Source: Meandrina meandrites (Eukaryota; Cnidaria; Anthozoa; Scleractinia; Meandrinidae). From it: a DNA stretch of 64,000 nt. The notes under the pieces were generated by a model. The model was not told where the DNA came from. It searched no databases and saw only the letters and a program-made list of their open reading frames with translations. Position numbers and translations under genes: made by a program. This document shows, in pieces, positions 1-11,142 of this stretch (its first letter is position 1; the number at the start of each line of letters is the position of its first letter). The DNA lies in contig OY855912.1 in the NCBI GenBank assembly GCA_963693305.1, forward strand, positions 8,730,001 through 8,794,000. The letters run 5' to 3'.

Positions 1-26
1 CGTGGTTTTGAAAAAGGTCTCATGTG

Positions 27-168
27 GTCGTAATGTATTCAGTGACTATTCAGTAAATCCTGTTATGGAGTTTTCCTCATTTAAGTGCTATTATACAGGC
101 GTTTGCGAGACTTCAAAGCTATTGTGCCCAAACATTTTCCTGGCAACACTATCAAATCTAAGCTGGCA
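27..168. repeat. 142-bp exact direct repeat, left copy
   Basis: This stretch is identical, base for base as far as I can read, to 4929-5070, about 4.9 kb away. The sequence after it differs from that of the right copy, which runs straight into the DIRS-like relic. The plus-strand reading frame is open across it (about 47 codons) in both copies, but I recognise no protein family. Perfect identity amid otherwise decayed sequence suggests a recent copying event, or a short terminal or split repeat of an element. Confidence 0.85.
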
Positions 169-477
169 TTTTTGTATCGGCACTACACGAGATTGAATGA
201 GACTGGAAACACATCATTGTTTATCCACAACAAAGCCGCGCATATAAATCGTCTTTGGTAAGTTGCATCTGTACATGTATATGCAAGCCGAGGAAAATTG
301 ACATCAGTAATAGCTGGATCAAAAGTATTTTCGACAAGTGGTAATAAGAAGGATGCACGAATAGCACGAGAAGTGGCCGTGGCGCTTTTAAGGACTCCAT
401 TGAAAAACTTGGCAGATTATGAGAGGGTGGAAAGTTTTGTTCTACGATGCAATGTCGGATGAACTAGGTGAGAACGC

Positions 478-637
478 AAAAATATTTTCCAGATGCTTTC
501 TGGCAGTTTATAATATTAACTGTTGTAGAATATGAATCTCACGCTTCGATGTTTGTTGTTAATTTTTCTTAGCTAGTTTCTCTCCAGGGAAGCCGTTAAT
601 ATTATAAACTGCCAGAAAGCATCTGGAAAATATTTTT
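478..637. repeat. 43-bp perfect inverted repeat (foldback)
   Basis: Arms 478-520 and 595-637 are perfect reverse complements separated by 74 bp. No open frame or known terminus is visible. It is most likely a small foldback MITE or the fossil of one. A second short palindrome (727-745, arms of 9 bp) lies just downstream. Confidence 0.85.
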
Positions 638-2129
638 GATCCAGTTTGAAAAGGTGTTACTGCCAACACGTAGATGGTGCTAATCTTGCGAAATACGTTC
701 TTCTATTACAGTTAATAATAAGCCATGGGTAGATTCAATCTACCCTTAGCCTAATTTGCATAATTTTTTTTTTGAGGGCAAAGCTCATCATGTAGATTAC
801 AGTTATTGTTTATAAACTATTACTTGGTATTACAGTCTTTCTTGAAGAAACACTCTTTAATCAATGAACAACAGTAAAATACAACAACAACAAAAACAAA
901 CGAATGAAATTGTTCAACAGCAAAATGCATTACACCGTATTTGCAACCACTCTATACGCTTCATAACACGCAATATCAGGTACCTGACCCAGTATCTTAC
1001 TTACTTCACTAGCTCACCACAGGATGCCTTTCATTTATACTATTTTGAAGTGTCACACATCTTTTGGGAATTTTTTTCCCGCTTTCAGACAGCAGATAAT
1101 AGGCGTATTGAGCTTCTGAGCACATATACTTTGAAGAATGTCATGCTGGGCGACAAATTCTTGTGGTGTTGTGTAAATGTAATGTCACGAGTTGCAGAAA
1201 CGAAATAAACCTCAATATAGCAATTAAATGGAGTCAAAATACCGAGAGACCACATCTGCTTTTAATTCAAACTCTGTGAATTGCTCTGAGCGACTGATTT
1301 TGGCTTAAAGTTGATATTTTGCAGTGATCGATAGTGTAACACAATGCCACTTCCTAAATCATGTTCGTCCGATATAATGATGGCCATTTTGCTTCTTATA
1401 TACAAATACATTGCAATTACAGTGGACCAAAACTTGTCTTCCATTATGTAGGAAAGCTTTATAATGGCAAAATGAGCCACAAATTGACCTTTGATTCGTC
1501 TTCGCGCCATTTCACACATTCAAGAAATTCAATATATGGCGTCTCAAAATGGCGGCCTAGCAACCGATTTTGGGTTTAAATTATTCTGCATATAACCAGA
1601 AAGGAGAACTTATCTCTTGAGACTGTGGTTAAATCCTTTGTCTTCTTTCAAATCCTTGGACAATTTGATGTGTTTCATTTTTGAGCTAAATTTGATTCTT
1701 AAGTACCTTAAATAAACAAAAATTACAAATAGAACAGAAACTTGTCAAAAAATTCCTGCACAAATGTTGGTAAAAATGAAACATATATTAGCACTGCATG
1801 CATGTAGCTTGGCAAATGTGCTGCCATCATTCACCTTCATTTCACAGAATAGCTGTCACTCTTCACCTCATATGAGGTGATTGCATATGTTCAAGGAAAA
1901 CTGTTGGCACTGGTCAGTTAATAAGTGGAGTCTTGAGATAGCCTGTATTGGCCTCACAATTAATTGCAACCCAGAAACTGGATTTTAAGATATAACACTA
2001 GTACTTAAGCATGGACCACACCATAAAATTATGGGGTCTTTACAAAGTGTGGGACAGCCAAGCATGCAGCCATTCCATTTAATATAAATAACACAAAGTC
2101 TACATAGTACACCATTTAGCCAAAAATAA
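638..2129. other. Gene-free stretch
   Basis: I see no supported gene here. The open frames at 864-1208 and 1262-1579 are low complexity or overlap each other on opposite strands, lack splice-site support and resemble no family I know. The DNA is AT-rich with short A and T runs. Confidence 0.5.
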
Positions 2130-2393
2130 TTATAGCACTCCAGTTAGGGTGTACAATTAGCTTAGGTAGCTTACAGTTAAATACAGCCCTTTTATTGGGA
2201 TTAGGGATTTCTGACTCGTATCACTATGCCTCGTTCGCCTCACTGCCTTGCATATTTGTAAAACTTCCATAAATGAAGCCATGTTTATCTTTGTTGAAAA
2301 CAGATTATTTCTTGCAAACTATTTGGTCTATAACATGCAGTATACGTTATTGTTCATGATGAATGATACTATACTGTTTGTTTATTTTGAAAG

Positions 2394-2486
2394 ATTCATG
2401 TGCAAGTGCAGCTGTACTGGAAGAAAGACCTGGGACCAACTTGACTGAAAAAAAGGACAAAAATGACAAAGACAAGTTAGCAACAG
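2394..2486 (+). pseudogene. Orphan copy of the DED-ankyrin linker exon
   Basis: This 93-bp block has an AG acceptor before it and a GT donor after it. It is a close copy of the linker exon at 19480-19572 of the DED-ankyrin gene, and both are symmetric phase-1 exons. The frame is open and reads DSCASAAVLEERPGTNLT followed by a Lys/Asp-rich tail; the partner differs at several residues. It lies upstream of the DED exon at 13234, so it cannot belong to that transcript. No DED or ankyrin exon is visible near it. It may be a relic of a duplicated gene, or an exon of a paralogue whose start lies left of the window. Confidence 0.6.
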
Positions 2487-2541
2487 GTAATTTAATGTGC
2501 TGTTTATTTTGTAACTCTTTTCCCAACACACTTATTCATAA

Positions 2542-3046
2542 ATGGCATGCAATACATGCAGAAGCGATGATGTTTTTCAGGACATTTTTCAAAAAAAAAA
2601 TAGGTAAATAAAAGTAGCTGACAACTTCTGTGCTGAGTAACTTGTTCAACAAAAGTTGCGTTATCTTGGCGTGACATCCAATATACAATTTAATTATACA
2701 ATGCAAGGTTAAATGCTGTCTTGAAATTGCTTACACCTTTTGTTTTAAATGAATGGAAAGATTTCTGTTTACTAAATCTTATAGAACGCATCAAATATAA
2801 TTTGTCTGTTTTTTTTTATACCTTAAATTAACAACAACAACAACAACAAATTTTATTGGTATTCCCATATACAGATGGTATTAAGAGTATTTTGCTTTTA
2901 GTTCTACAAGACGATTTCTTGTTGAGTTGACTTGATTTCTTTTCCCAGTCCTATAATTTTGGTTCTACAGATCGGTCGATCGCAACAGACTACAGATGCT
3001 GTCCACTTGCATGACGACATTAAGCGATGATGTCATCGTCATCGCT
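2542..3046. mobile_element. Harbinger-like MITE inside duplication copy 1
   Basis: Copy 2 of the duplication lacks these 505 bp (it runs 'cccttattaaaaaaacc' straight across), so this is an insertion with a visible empty site. TAA flanks both ends (2539-2541 and 3047-3049), the 3-bp target-site size of PIF/Harbinger elements. Internal motifs around 'cagaagcgatgatg' and 'agtcctata' recur near 7620-7760, next to the Harbinger transposase relic, so that family may have mobilised it. A CAA tract lies at about 2830-2848. Confidence 0.65.
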
Positions 3047-3371
3047 TAAAAAACTTTCCTTTGAAATATTGTGTTATCCTAAGATATTTACCATTTTCAG
3101 GCAATTTCATAATCATTATGTAGTTCCAGAAATATCCATACTGACCCCCGACAAAAGGGATTGAAACTTCCAGAGAGGAGGAGAGGGTCTCAAAGACCCC
3201 CAAATTGAGAGCAATGTATGAAGCTAAACTGGAATTTCCAGTCCGGAGGGGTGGTTTAGAGCAATTCCCTTCCATGGGCCGGTGGGGTTTATGGATATTT
3301 TCTGGAACTACACAAAATTTAATTTGGCTATCAAAATAATGTTGTGAAAGCTATTAAGTATATATCCTTAA

Positions 3372-3790
3372 GGTCATTCCCCAGTATTGCATTGCGTGTC
3401 ACCTACTGCACATAATTTCACGCATGCATGATTGCCACATGTATTAAAAACATGGCGGCTTCTTCTTTATGGCTGGACCTCGCCAGAGAGGTAAATTGTC
3501 ATTTTCTCAAAAACGAGTATGGTGAATGATCATTTTTTTCTGTCGTTTTGAATTGTATAATAATTTTTCTTTATAAAATAAATTATGGACCAATTCTCAT
3601 TGTAGAATAAGAAACAATTGTTGGAAAAATGAATTTAGCAAGCAACCGTGACTATAATCAAGGCGTTGCTCTTGAATGAGCAAAGGGACCCCCCATTTTT
3701 ATGTCAAAATTTGAGTTCCTATAATATAAACAATCAATAGGCAAAGTTTGACAAAAATCTCAGTGCAGGTTCTTTTTCAATGGAATGACC
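3372..3790. mobile_element. TTAA-flanked MITE, GGTCATTCC family
   Basis: TTAA occurs on both sides (3368-3371 and 3791-3794), with termini GGTCATTCC and GGAATGACC. Copy 2 of the duplication lacks the insert and reads 'cctaaggctcaattgtgg'. A second member with matching ends and interior lies at 30129-30570. A TTAA target is typical of piggyBac-type mobilisation, but no transposase is present. Confidence 0.75.
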
Positions 3791-4689
3791 TTAAGGCTCA
3801 ATTGTGGCCCCAGTTCAATATTAAATGAAAAGGAATTTTTAGCTTGTTATCAAAACATGCTGTATTGTAAATCTTGCAATTGGAGCACTGCAGAGGACCC
3901 TGAAGCTGTTTATATGACCAAATTAAATGATATACCACAAGGTTTAAAGGATAAAATATATCCTTCCTTTTTACGACTGTTTTTGCATATGCAAAACGGG
4001 AGTTTAGGGATGTGTGGGAAGTTGAAGTGGTGGATCCTTGCCTCAGTCGATCAGATGTAAACAAAAGGCCGTTTGACAGATGGTTGACAGACCTAACGTG
4101 ACTCTTAGTTGAACGTTACGGTTTAAGACTTAAGCACATCACTGTACTTTGCGCGTTTGGTTTTGTTAAAACATAATACTTAGCCATACGAACGTTGTAC
4201 AACTCAGCAAAGCCACTTGCTGTCACTCGGGCTGTGCAGCGGTAACGGGATGTTTCGCTCCCAATCGTGTTCGCACCCACTGAGTTCACACCCAACTTTC
4301 AGAGTACACTTAATACCGCGTTCGTTCCCAAGTACGCTTACTATCTAGAATATTTCTCGTTCTTTAAGCGTGAGAAAAACTATCTAGAATGGTTCTCGTT
4401 CTTTGCTCGTTCTGAACTGAATCACTGCTATCCGAGCTTGCACATGAAAGTGTGTAATGCCAAGTCTTCTTTCCATTTACTCGTCTCTGCGATTTCTTTG
4501 CATTGAGAAGTACTTCTTTGACAATTCTTCCCAACTCACAGTCTTCGAAGAATATGTTCTCCTTTTCACTGCAGCTGCTGCTTTGATAATACTTATCCAA
4601 GTCTGATTTTAACGTAATGAAACTTCCTTCATCAACGCTGTAGTTATTCAAGAGCCTTTAATTTAATTTTTTTCAGTTTATTTATAATA

Positions 4690-4864
4690 CAGTTGACTCC
4701 CGATAACTCAAACCCTCGTAACTCGAACCTCCCGCTAACTCGAACCTTCTTCGATTCCCCTTCAGGTAATTTTCTTACTAATTTTACCCTCGATAACTCG
4801 ACCTCCCGATAACTCAAACCTTTTTTGATTTCCCTTGAAGGTTCGAGTTATTGGGATTCAACTG
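4690..4864. mobile_element. pogo/Tigger-like MITE
   Basis: The ends CAGTTGACTCCCGATAACTC and GAGTTATTGGGATTCAACTG are inverted repeats, flanked by TA at 4688-4689 and 4865-4866. Internal subrepeats of 'cgataactcgaacct' give a clustered look. CAGT-type ends with a TA target duplication fit the pogo/Tigger branch of Tc1/mariner. No coding capacity. Confidence 0.7.
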
Positions 4865-4928
4865 TACATGTAATATTGTAGTGAATGTACCGCTAAACTG
4901 AGTATGTTCTTAAAATAGCTTCCATAGT

Positions 4929-5070
4929 GTCGTAATGTATTCAGTGACTATTCAGTAAATCCTGTTATGGAGTTTTCCTCATTTAAGTGCTATTATACAG
5001 GCGTTTGCGAGACTTCAAAGCTATTGTGCCCAAACATTTTCCTGGCAACACTATCAAATCTAAGCTGGCA
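4929..5070. repeat. 142-bp exact direct repeat, right copy
   Basis: Identical to 27-168. This copy abuts the DIRS-like relic that follows. Read on the minus strand it gives an open frame containing QLRFDSVARKMFGHNSF, which I do not recognise. Confidence 0.85.
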
Positions 5071-6060
5071 GATATGCCTTCCCGCCATTTCCTCTCGTCG
5101 GTCGCTGTCTTCGACAGATCTTAGCTCAGGAAGTCCCGGCTCTAGTTCTGATAGCACCTGTTTGGAAAACTCAAGTACGGTTCCCATTATTACTGGACCT
5201 GTGTGTGGCAACACCCCTATTGTTGCCTATCTTCCCGGGCCTCCTGTCCATGCAGGGGCGAAACCACCCTCTATCCAACCTACAACTAGCAGGCTGGTTA
5301 GTGTCAGCCAATCCTTCACAGGGGCAGGAGTTTCAAAATCAACTTAAAATTTGCTCCTTGTCGCCTGGAGGAAAAGCACTTCAGATGTTTACAACTCAGG
5401 TTAGATAAAATGGGCTAGCTGGTGTTCTCAAAGGCAAATTAATCCTCTTCAAGAAGAAATCTCTGCCATACTAGAATATTTGGCTTTTGAATTTGAGGCT
5501 GGGAAAGCTTACCCATTTACCGGTCAGCTATTTCCATGACGCATCCTAGGGTTGATTCCCTGCGAGTGGGTGAACATCCATTAGAAAAGCAGTTACTGAT
5601 AAGCATTTTCAATTCTAGGCCTCTACTTCCTCGGTATTCGGAAACTTGAGAAGTGCAGAAGGCCTTAACTTACATGGAGTCTTTGGGTACTTGAAGACTC
5701 TGTCTTTTAAGTTAGGACTCTTGTTAGCTGTTATCTCTATGGAACAAGTATCTGAAATTGTTGCCCATGCGATCTCCGATTCAGGCGCTTTACTCCTGAC
5801 GGAGCAGTATTTGACCTTCCAGAGTTGACTAAGAAATCCAGGTTTCACCAAGGTCCTAAGGCGGCTTCTTTTCATGCAAGCTTTTCTGACAATCCTATAA
5901 AGCTCTGTGTGGTAGATTGTATTTACGGGCGAGGGTAAACCTGAAACCTGAAGCCGGTGTTTCCACCGCTTAACTTGGGTTAAATGCGAATATCTCGTTC
6001 GCGTTTCAAGCATTTCCAAAACCCTCTGCTCATTTCGCAAAGCTATATGTTTAGTGGTGT
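5071..6060 (+). mobile_element. Decayed DIRS-type tyrosine recombinase fragment
   Basis: Translated pieces in shifting plus-strand frames match the C-terminal recombinase of DIRS/Ngaro-type retrotransposons. The clearest block (5569-5643) reads VGEHPLEKQLLISIF then NSRPLLPRYSE. A second block (about 5690-5790) has LSFKLGLLLAV and EQVSEIVAHAISDSG. A third (about 5785-5930) has PDGAVFDLPELTKKSRF, GPKAASFHA and LCVVDC. Stops and frameshifts separate the blocks. The arginine normally found just before the VSE motif appears as Gln, consistent with a dead copy. No reverse transcriptase is visible, so only the 3' part survives. The upstream frame to 5347 is Ser/Pro-rich and may be the inter-domain linker. 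Confidence 0.7.
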
Positions 6061-6109
6061 TTTGTAAAGTTTTGGATGAATTTTGGGGATGTTAGGGAAG
6101 AGATAGTTG

Positions 6110-6589
6110 TGCATCAGTCAATTCCAGCAGTGCCCATCCCCCCCCCCCGGGCTAACCCCCGGGCATTAGCATTTCTTTGGTAAATTCCCCGGGGTGGGGA
6201 TGAGGGAACCGGGCAAATGCCCCGCTCCCGGGTTGATTGTTTTCAATCTCTCGATAGGTGATAAAAGAATATAATACAAGTTGTTGCTTCTTGACAATGA
6301 AGAAATATTTAAAATTCAGAAAATATACCTTTAACAACATCCATGAACATCCATGAGCTTCTCTAGTCCTTCATGGACTAGCTAATCTGCAATGTAGTCC
6401 ACGTCTTGGCCTATAAACGCCTCCATCACGAATACGCGACTCACTCCACGGTTTTGAAACCACGTGTCAAATGCCCGGGGGTCAACCCGAGGTACGCAAA
6501 TGCCCCACCCCCGGGACGGGCAACATAAGGAAATGCCCCGGGGTTGCCCGGGAGGGGGGGGATGGGCACTGCTGGAATTGACTGATGCA
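6110..6589. mobile_element. 480-bp GC-rich MITE with long terminal inverted repeats
   Basis: The left end reads TGCATCAGTCAATTCCAGCA and continues into a C run; the right end is its reverse complement, ending in CTGATGCA. Matching termini extend over about 30 bp. The interior has several 'atgccccggg'-like GC-rich subrepeats. The TGCA-containing ends make the exact boundary and target duplication uncertain. Confidence 0.75.
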
Positions 6590-7690
6590 TTTTTCTCAAA
6601 GGATTAGTAAAATTTGGAGAAATAAGAAATATTAAAGATTTAATGTGATTTTAAAATTAGAATTTGAAGTCAAAAATTAGTAGATGGACACCCAAGCAGA
6701 GTCTCTGCAGATTCCCGCCCTCACCGGTCCATCCGCACGAGGGAGCTCCGCTACGCCCATAATGAGTTGTTCAACTCTTTTCCTTCCATGTGGGAGGCAT
6801 TTTCTTAGACTCCACGAGGCGTAGTCTCGTTTTGGTGCTAAGCTTGCCCACCTATAATCGTTTATAATTCTGGCAGACGTATTGAACTCGTGGATTTCTC
6901 GATATATTTTAGCTCGATGTTGGTAACATCTTGGATTTTTTGAAAAGGTCGTTCTTAAGCATACCGATATATGATTTCCCAGTCGATCAAACGGACAGTC
7001 TTATCTACCGCACCATGATTTTATTTACAATTAGAACTTGTTGCTAATATATATTCAACAGAATGCATTAGTTCACATGGAATAAATAAGCATTATTGAA
7101 AACCAAATCTTTGTCCAAAAAATCTGAAAAATTATGCTTGGATGCCGATGGCGTTAAATTTTAGCCTGCGTAGCAAGCGTTCCCGTGCGAGCAAAGTGCT
7201 ATGTGTGGCGTGCGAGCGAAGATTCAGGTCGCGCGAAAATTGGGGCTAGAGCAAAAAAGGGAAAAGAGCAAGAGCTCCCTTTTTGTCTCGTGTCGTCATG
7301 ACAACGTCATGACGACACGAGAATATGCGGTGGGGAGAAGGTGCATTCCATGCGTGTTTGCTTTGTGAGGCCGCGGAATTTTCCCGCTATGTCAACATTT
7401 TTCCCGCCATGTCAACATTTGCTTTGTGAGGCCGCCGGAATTTCATATCAAAGAACAGATAATGTTTCTTTAACGAAGAGGTCGCAGCTAACGCGCTGGT
7501 TAATCAGACTGTAGGTTAGGAGTATTTACTGTAAAGGGCTTATTATGAAAAATACAGGCACGCTTTACTGTTCTTAAAATTTATTTCTTTTCTTTTACGT
7601 TTATTGCTGTAGTTAGTTCACAGTCCTATACTGCTCTTCTGATCGGTCTATCAAGCGCAACAGATTCGAGGCAATCCCACGATGATATTA
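6590..7690. other. Repeat-derived stretch with a strong hairpin
   Basis: No gene is seen. A perfect hairpin lies at 7286-7322 (17-bp arms 'tctcgtgtcgtcatgac', 3-bp spacer). Around 7366-7440 the phrases 'gctttgtgaggccgc' and 'cccgccatgtcaacattt' recur as short tandem units. The block beginning 'gcctgcgtagcaagcg' looks like the end of a dispersed repeat, but its limits cannot be set from one copy. Confidence 0.5.
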
Positions 7691-7694
7691 AGCG

Positions 7695-8720
7695 TTGACG
7701 TTATCTGTTAATAAACGACACACAATGCACGCAGAAGAGATGACGTTTTTTATGAACTTGCAGCGAACGCAAATTCTTAGTGGTCCAACAGGCAATATAA
7801 ATGGAACAGAAATAAGGCCCCTTTTAGCTGGCGACAGTGCCTATTCACTAACGAACTGGCTAGTGAAACCCTACCAGGACAGAGGACGCCTGACTCAGGA
7901 GCGGAGAAAGTTTAAAACCAAAAGTTCGGTGCGCTACGATCTCTAGTGGAACGAGCATTTGGCATGTTGAAAGTTCGTTGGAGAATTGCGTTGAAAAAGG
8001 TTGGACAAAAAACGAGCATCATAAAAAAGACTATTGCTACGTGAGTTTTGCACAACAATTGTATGTATCGTTTCAATAACTGAAGATAAACGATTAGATA
8101 AAGACAATTATTTTGATGCTAAATCTTTAAAAATGTCAACTACGGCGTTTGTTTGTTCCATTTGCCTGCTCTGGGCGTCACGGAACATTTTAGCCGATCG
8201 TTCAAATCTTGCGTTGTCCTGTTCCGTACTCTTCAAACATTTCAATAAAAGAACTCTGCATCGTACTTTCTCGCCTTTCTTTACTCAGGATGTCGAAATA
8301 GGGGAAGCCTTCTTTAATTTTCTGAATTCCATCTTCTCCAGTCGAGCGAGATCGCTGCTTTAACTGCTTGAACTCGTACTCTAGATTCTGCTGCCGTTTC
8401 TTCACCTGCTATAGCATTCTCTGGCTTTCTGGACACCTTTCTTTATACGAAGAATAGATATCGTTCCAAATTTTGATTTGTTTTTAATTTGGTGGCCCAC
8501 GCTTCAAGAAGTTCGTGCGTTTCTTTCTCAGTCCTGTCATCAGACTTAACGCGAGATTTTTGCGTTTTGTGTTTGCCATAGCAAGTACTTCGACATCACT
8601 TGCAACTGAAGACTGTGGTGATGGCGTGCTTCTTGCCAGTAGAATTGGTGATCATCGAGAAATGTTCATCAGGACGCTGAGATAAGATCATTTTAAGTCA
8701 GCTGCGTTAGGGGGCTAAAA
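7695..8720 (+). mobile_element. Broken PIF/Harbinger transposon
   Basis: On the plus strand, 7805-8045 encodes a Harbinger DDE nuclease C-terminus: LLAGDSAYSLTNWLVKPYQD, then after one frameshift VERAFGMLKVRWRIALKK. The GDSAY and ERAFG..K.RWR blocks are hallmarks of the family. On the minus strand (about 8600 down to 8200) a trihelix/Myb-like partner is recognisable in pieces: THELLEAWATKLKTNQN, and KKRQQNLEYEFKQLKQR with GFPYFDIL. This divergent pair is the usual two-gene layout of Harbinger elements. Stops and frameshifts in both halves show it is dead. Outer termini were not found. Confidence 0.75.
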
Positions 8721-8769
8721 AAAGCCATTAAGCTTGACTTATCTTACAAACATCTCAAAAGTTAATTAA

Positions 8770-11142
8770 AGGGCAACTCTTGGCTAGAAAATATATATCA
8801 GTTAAAGCTTCCGAATGTTTCCAACATTATACAGGAAGCAAAACATTTGAATTCAGAAGCTTTTTTACCGGTTAATTTTAACGTAAAACTTCGTATTTTA
8901 CGCTTTTCTGATATTTCGCCATGAATTCTTCGATTATTATGATCACGAGATGTGATACGTCACAGGAGTGGAACCGCAACAAGTCACGAACATGGCTGAC
9001 TCAAATTCTTGCAGTGAGAGCTCAACTTCTGCTAGCGACTCCACTGATTTTTAGAGAGCTATAGGAGGGGATATGTCAGGGGATGATAAAGAACCTTCTA
9101 TGGTATTTCAACCCTGGCGTTTTGAGCCTCCAGAGTAAAACAGCGAGACAGAGAAAGGGAGGAAAATATCGAACCTCCTCGCTGCTGCTGTGATTTTGAC
9201 GGCGACGAATGGTGAGTGAATTGAAGTCCTAAATGTACAGTTTCTTTCTCTATTACCTCGGCCACTTGTTTGTGAGCTAAGTCAAACCTGAAAAGCCTTG
9301 TTATTATTTGCATGTACGTGAGAAGCTTAATTAAACATGCTTTTATACAACCAAACTGTTTGCTGCATTTTGTTGTTTATATTCGGTCTTCAAATATTTT
9401 TGCTCATGTTTATCACAATAGGTTTTGAGCTGCAGCCTAATGTACACTATCTACCTTGTGCGTTTGAAAGCTTGCAAACACAGAAACGCAAGTTACATTC
9501 TTTGTCTCCTTTGTGTTACCGATTTTTAAATTCTGCTCGAAAACGAAGAAGACCGAAGAATTCTGCCGGCGGAATGCCAGCTACCGAAACTAAACTATAA
9601 TGCTCGAAATTCTGCAGCAGATTTTATCTAGAACATACTCAGGCTTGCATTAAATGTGGACAAACTCTGCTGGGTCTCTTCACTTCTTTTTGTTGGGAGA
9701 AGGGAGTTTGCGTTTTCTGTAGTTGAAACAACTTGCCTCGAGGAAACTTTGTTCAAGGTTGTTCGTGCTTGTATGCGTAAAACTGTAGAATGATTTTGTA
9801 AACTGATTACTACCACCGGGACTATTACACGACCCTGCAGTGCGTGATTTTATACTTATCGGTATAATTAAGTTGTCATGTTTTTATTTTGCAATTTCTT
9901 ATCTTTTTGCGAAAAACACCCCCACGAAAATTGTGCTCTGTTTGGCTCCTTATTACTTTCGCGTTTGCTTGCGTTTTAATTCATGGTTTGCATTTGAAAT
10001 GGTCGTTGTGCTCTTCGTGTCTTACAACCTTTGGCATGTTTTCCTTTAGTTATCTCGTCAACTGACATCTGCTCGAATCTGCACACGAAACTGTTTCGTG
10101 GTCAGGCTAGGGAGGGTGAAGGGAAAGAGCATGACACGCTTTCATACCCGGGTTTCATACTACACCCCAGGTTGCCTAATTTACAACAATTGTTTCTCAA
10201 AAGGAATCACCGGCAGAATAAGTACTACACGCAACACTTCTTCTCTTAGTTATCCGGATATTGTTTTATATTTGATTCCCCATTTCTTCGTATAATTTTA
10301 TATCCCGCGAGAGCGCCTCTGCTTGCGCGCGGGGTGGTGAATTTGTCTGGCTTCTTATTGCGCAATACTGACCTGCACGCAAATATCGCGCGCCTGTCGA
10401 AGGCAGTTACTTAAAAAAAACACTACATTTGCTGGTGGGAATCGCTTTCTATTTTGCCATTTAACAGCAGGAGAAATCTGAGGGTGGCTACAAATTTCTC
10501 AACAACAGAGGCAAAATATATCGGTCTGTTTCCGAACGCCTGGATTTCGCTTACATATAGACGCTATTCCTGCTTATAAATGAAGAGATTTCTGACAAAT
10601 TATGGGAGTCAGCACTCGCAGACCCTTTTCAATTTACTATCTACTCCAGACAAAAGGAATCTTTATCACGATATGGTGCAAGAGAGGATGCATCGTATTA
10701 TAAAGCTATGTACATTTGCTGACCTTAGAAGGCCGATCAATCTGACGGATTTGTTTCGTTTCGCAAACACATGATTTACTCTTTATAAGTTTATTTCCTT
10801 TCATATTTAAGCACTGAAGCACTACCTTTTTTATCTTGGACATCATTGAGCAGCATAGGTCATTCTCTCCTTGTCATTCTCATTTATGAAGAGAAGCTTG
10901 GCGTGTTTTCCTCTTATCAGAAGCAAAAGCAAATCTTGCCTTCCACACCTGTGACGTAGCATCACGTGACGTACCAAAATCCGAACGTTTTCAAAATGGC
11001 CGCCAAATTGGCATAAAAAATATTCGTAGTAAATTCATTTTGGCCGATATCTTTAAAAGTTTACCTTCTAAAGATTCCTGTTGCTATAAACAACTTATAG
11101 AGAAAATAAAAAAATTGGGGTAAATTTCCCAAGAGTTGCCCT
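8770..11142. mobile_element. 2.4-kb inverted-repeat element with TTAA flanks
   Basis: The left end AGGGCAACTCTTGG and right end CCAAGAGTTGCCCT are perfect inverted termini of 14 bp, with TTAA outside both (8766-8769, 11143-11146). Subterminal sequence is also mirrored: 'gtgatacgtcacagg' near 8950 against 'cctgtgacgtagcatcac' near 10950. Near the left end, ATG at 8992 opens MADSNSCSESSTSASDSTDF then a stop, followed in the same frame by PSMVFQPWRFEPPE. That resembles the acidic N-terminus of element-borne proteins annotated as P2X7-like in cnidarians (from memory, weak). No transposase is recognisable. Confidence 0.6.

Larger units (their letters stand above)
2130..3968 (+). repeat. Segmental duplication, copy 1 (pair of 19215-20614)
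   Basis: The segment aligns collinearly and in the same orientation with about 19215-20614. Shared landmarks are the block before the exon, the 93-bp exon with both splice sites, the block with 'ccagagagg', the 'aggggtggtttagagc' block, and the tail ending at 'ggataaaatatat'. Boundaries are approximate. Copy 1 carries two insertions absent from copy 2 (2542-3046 and 3372-3790); copy 2 carries one absent here (19584-20019). Divergence between the copies is clearly visible, so the duplication is not very recent. Confidence 0.8.

Noticed and set aside
864..1208. 114-codon ORF with a Gln-rich start
   Set aside because: AT-rich, no recognisable family, no splice or promoter support; likely chance.
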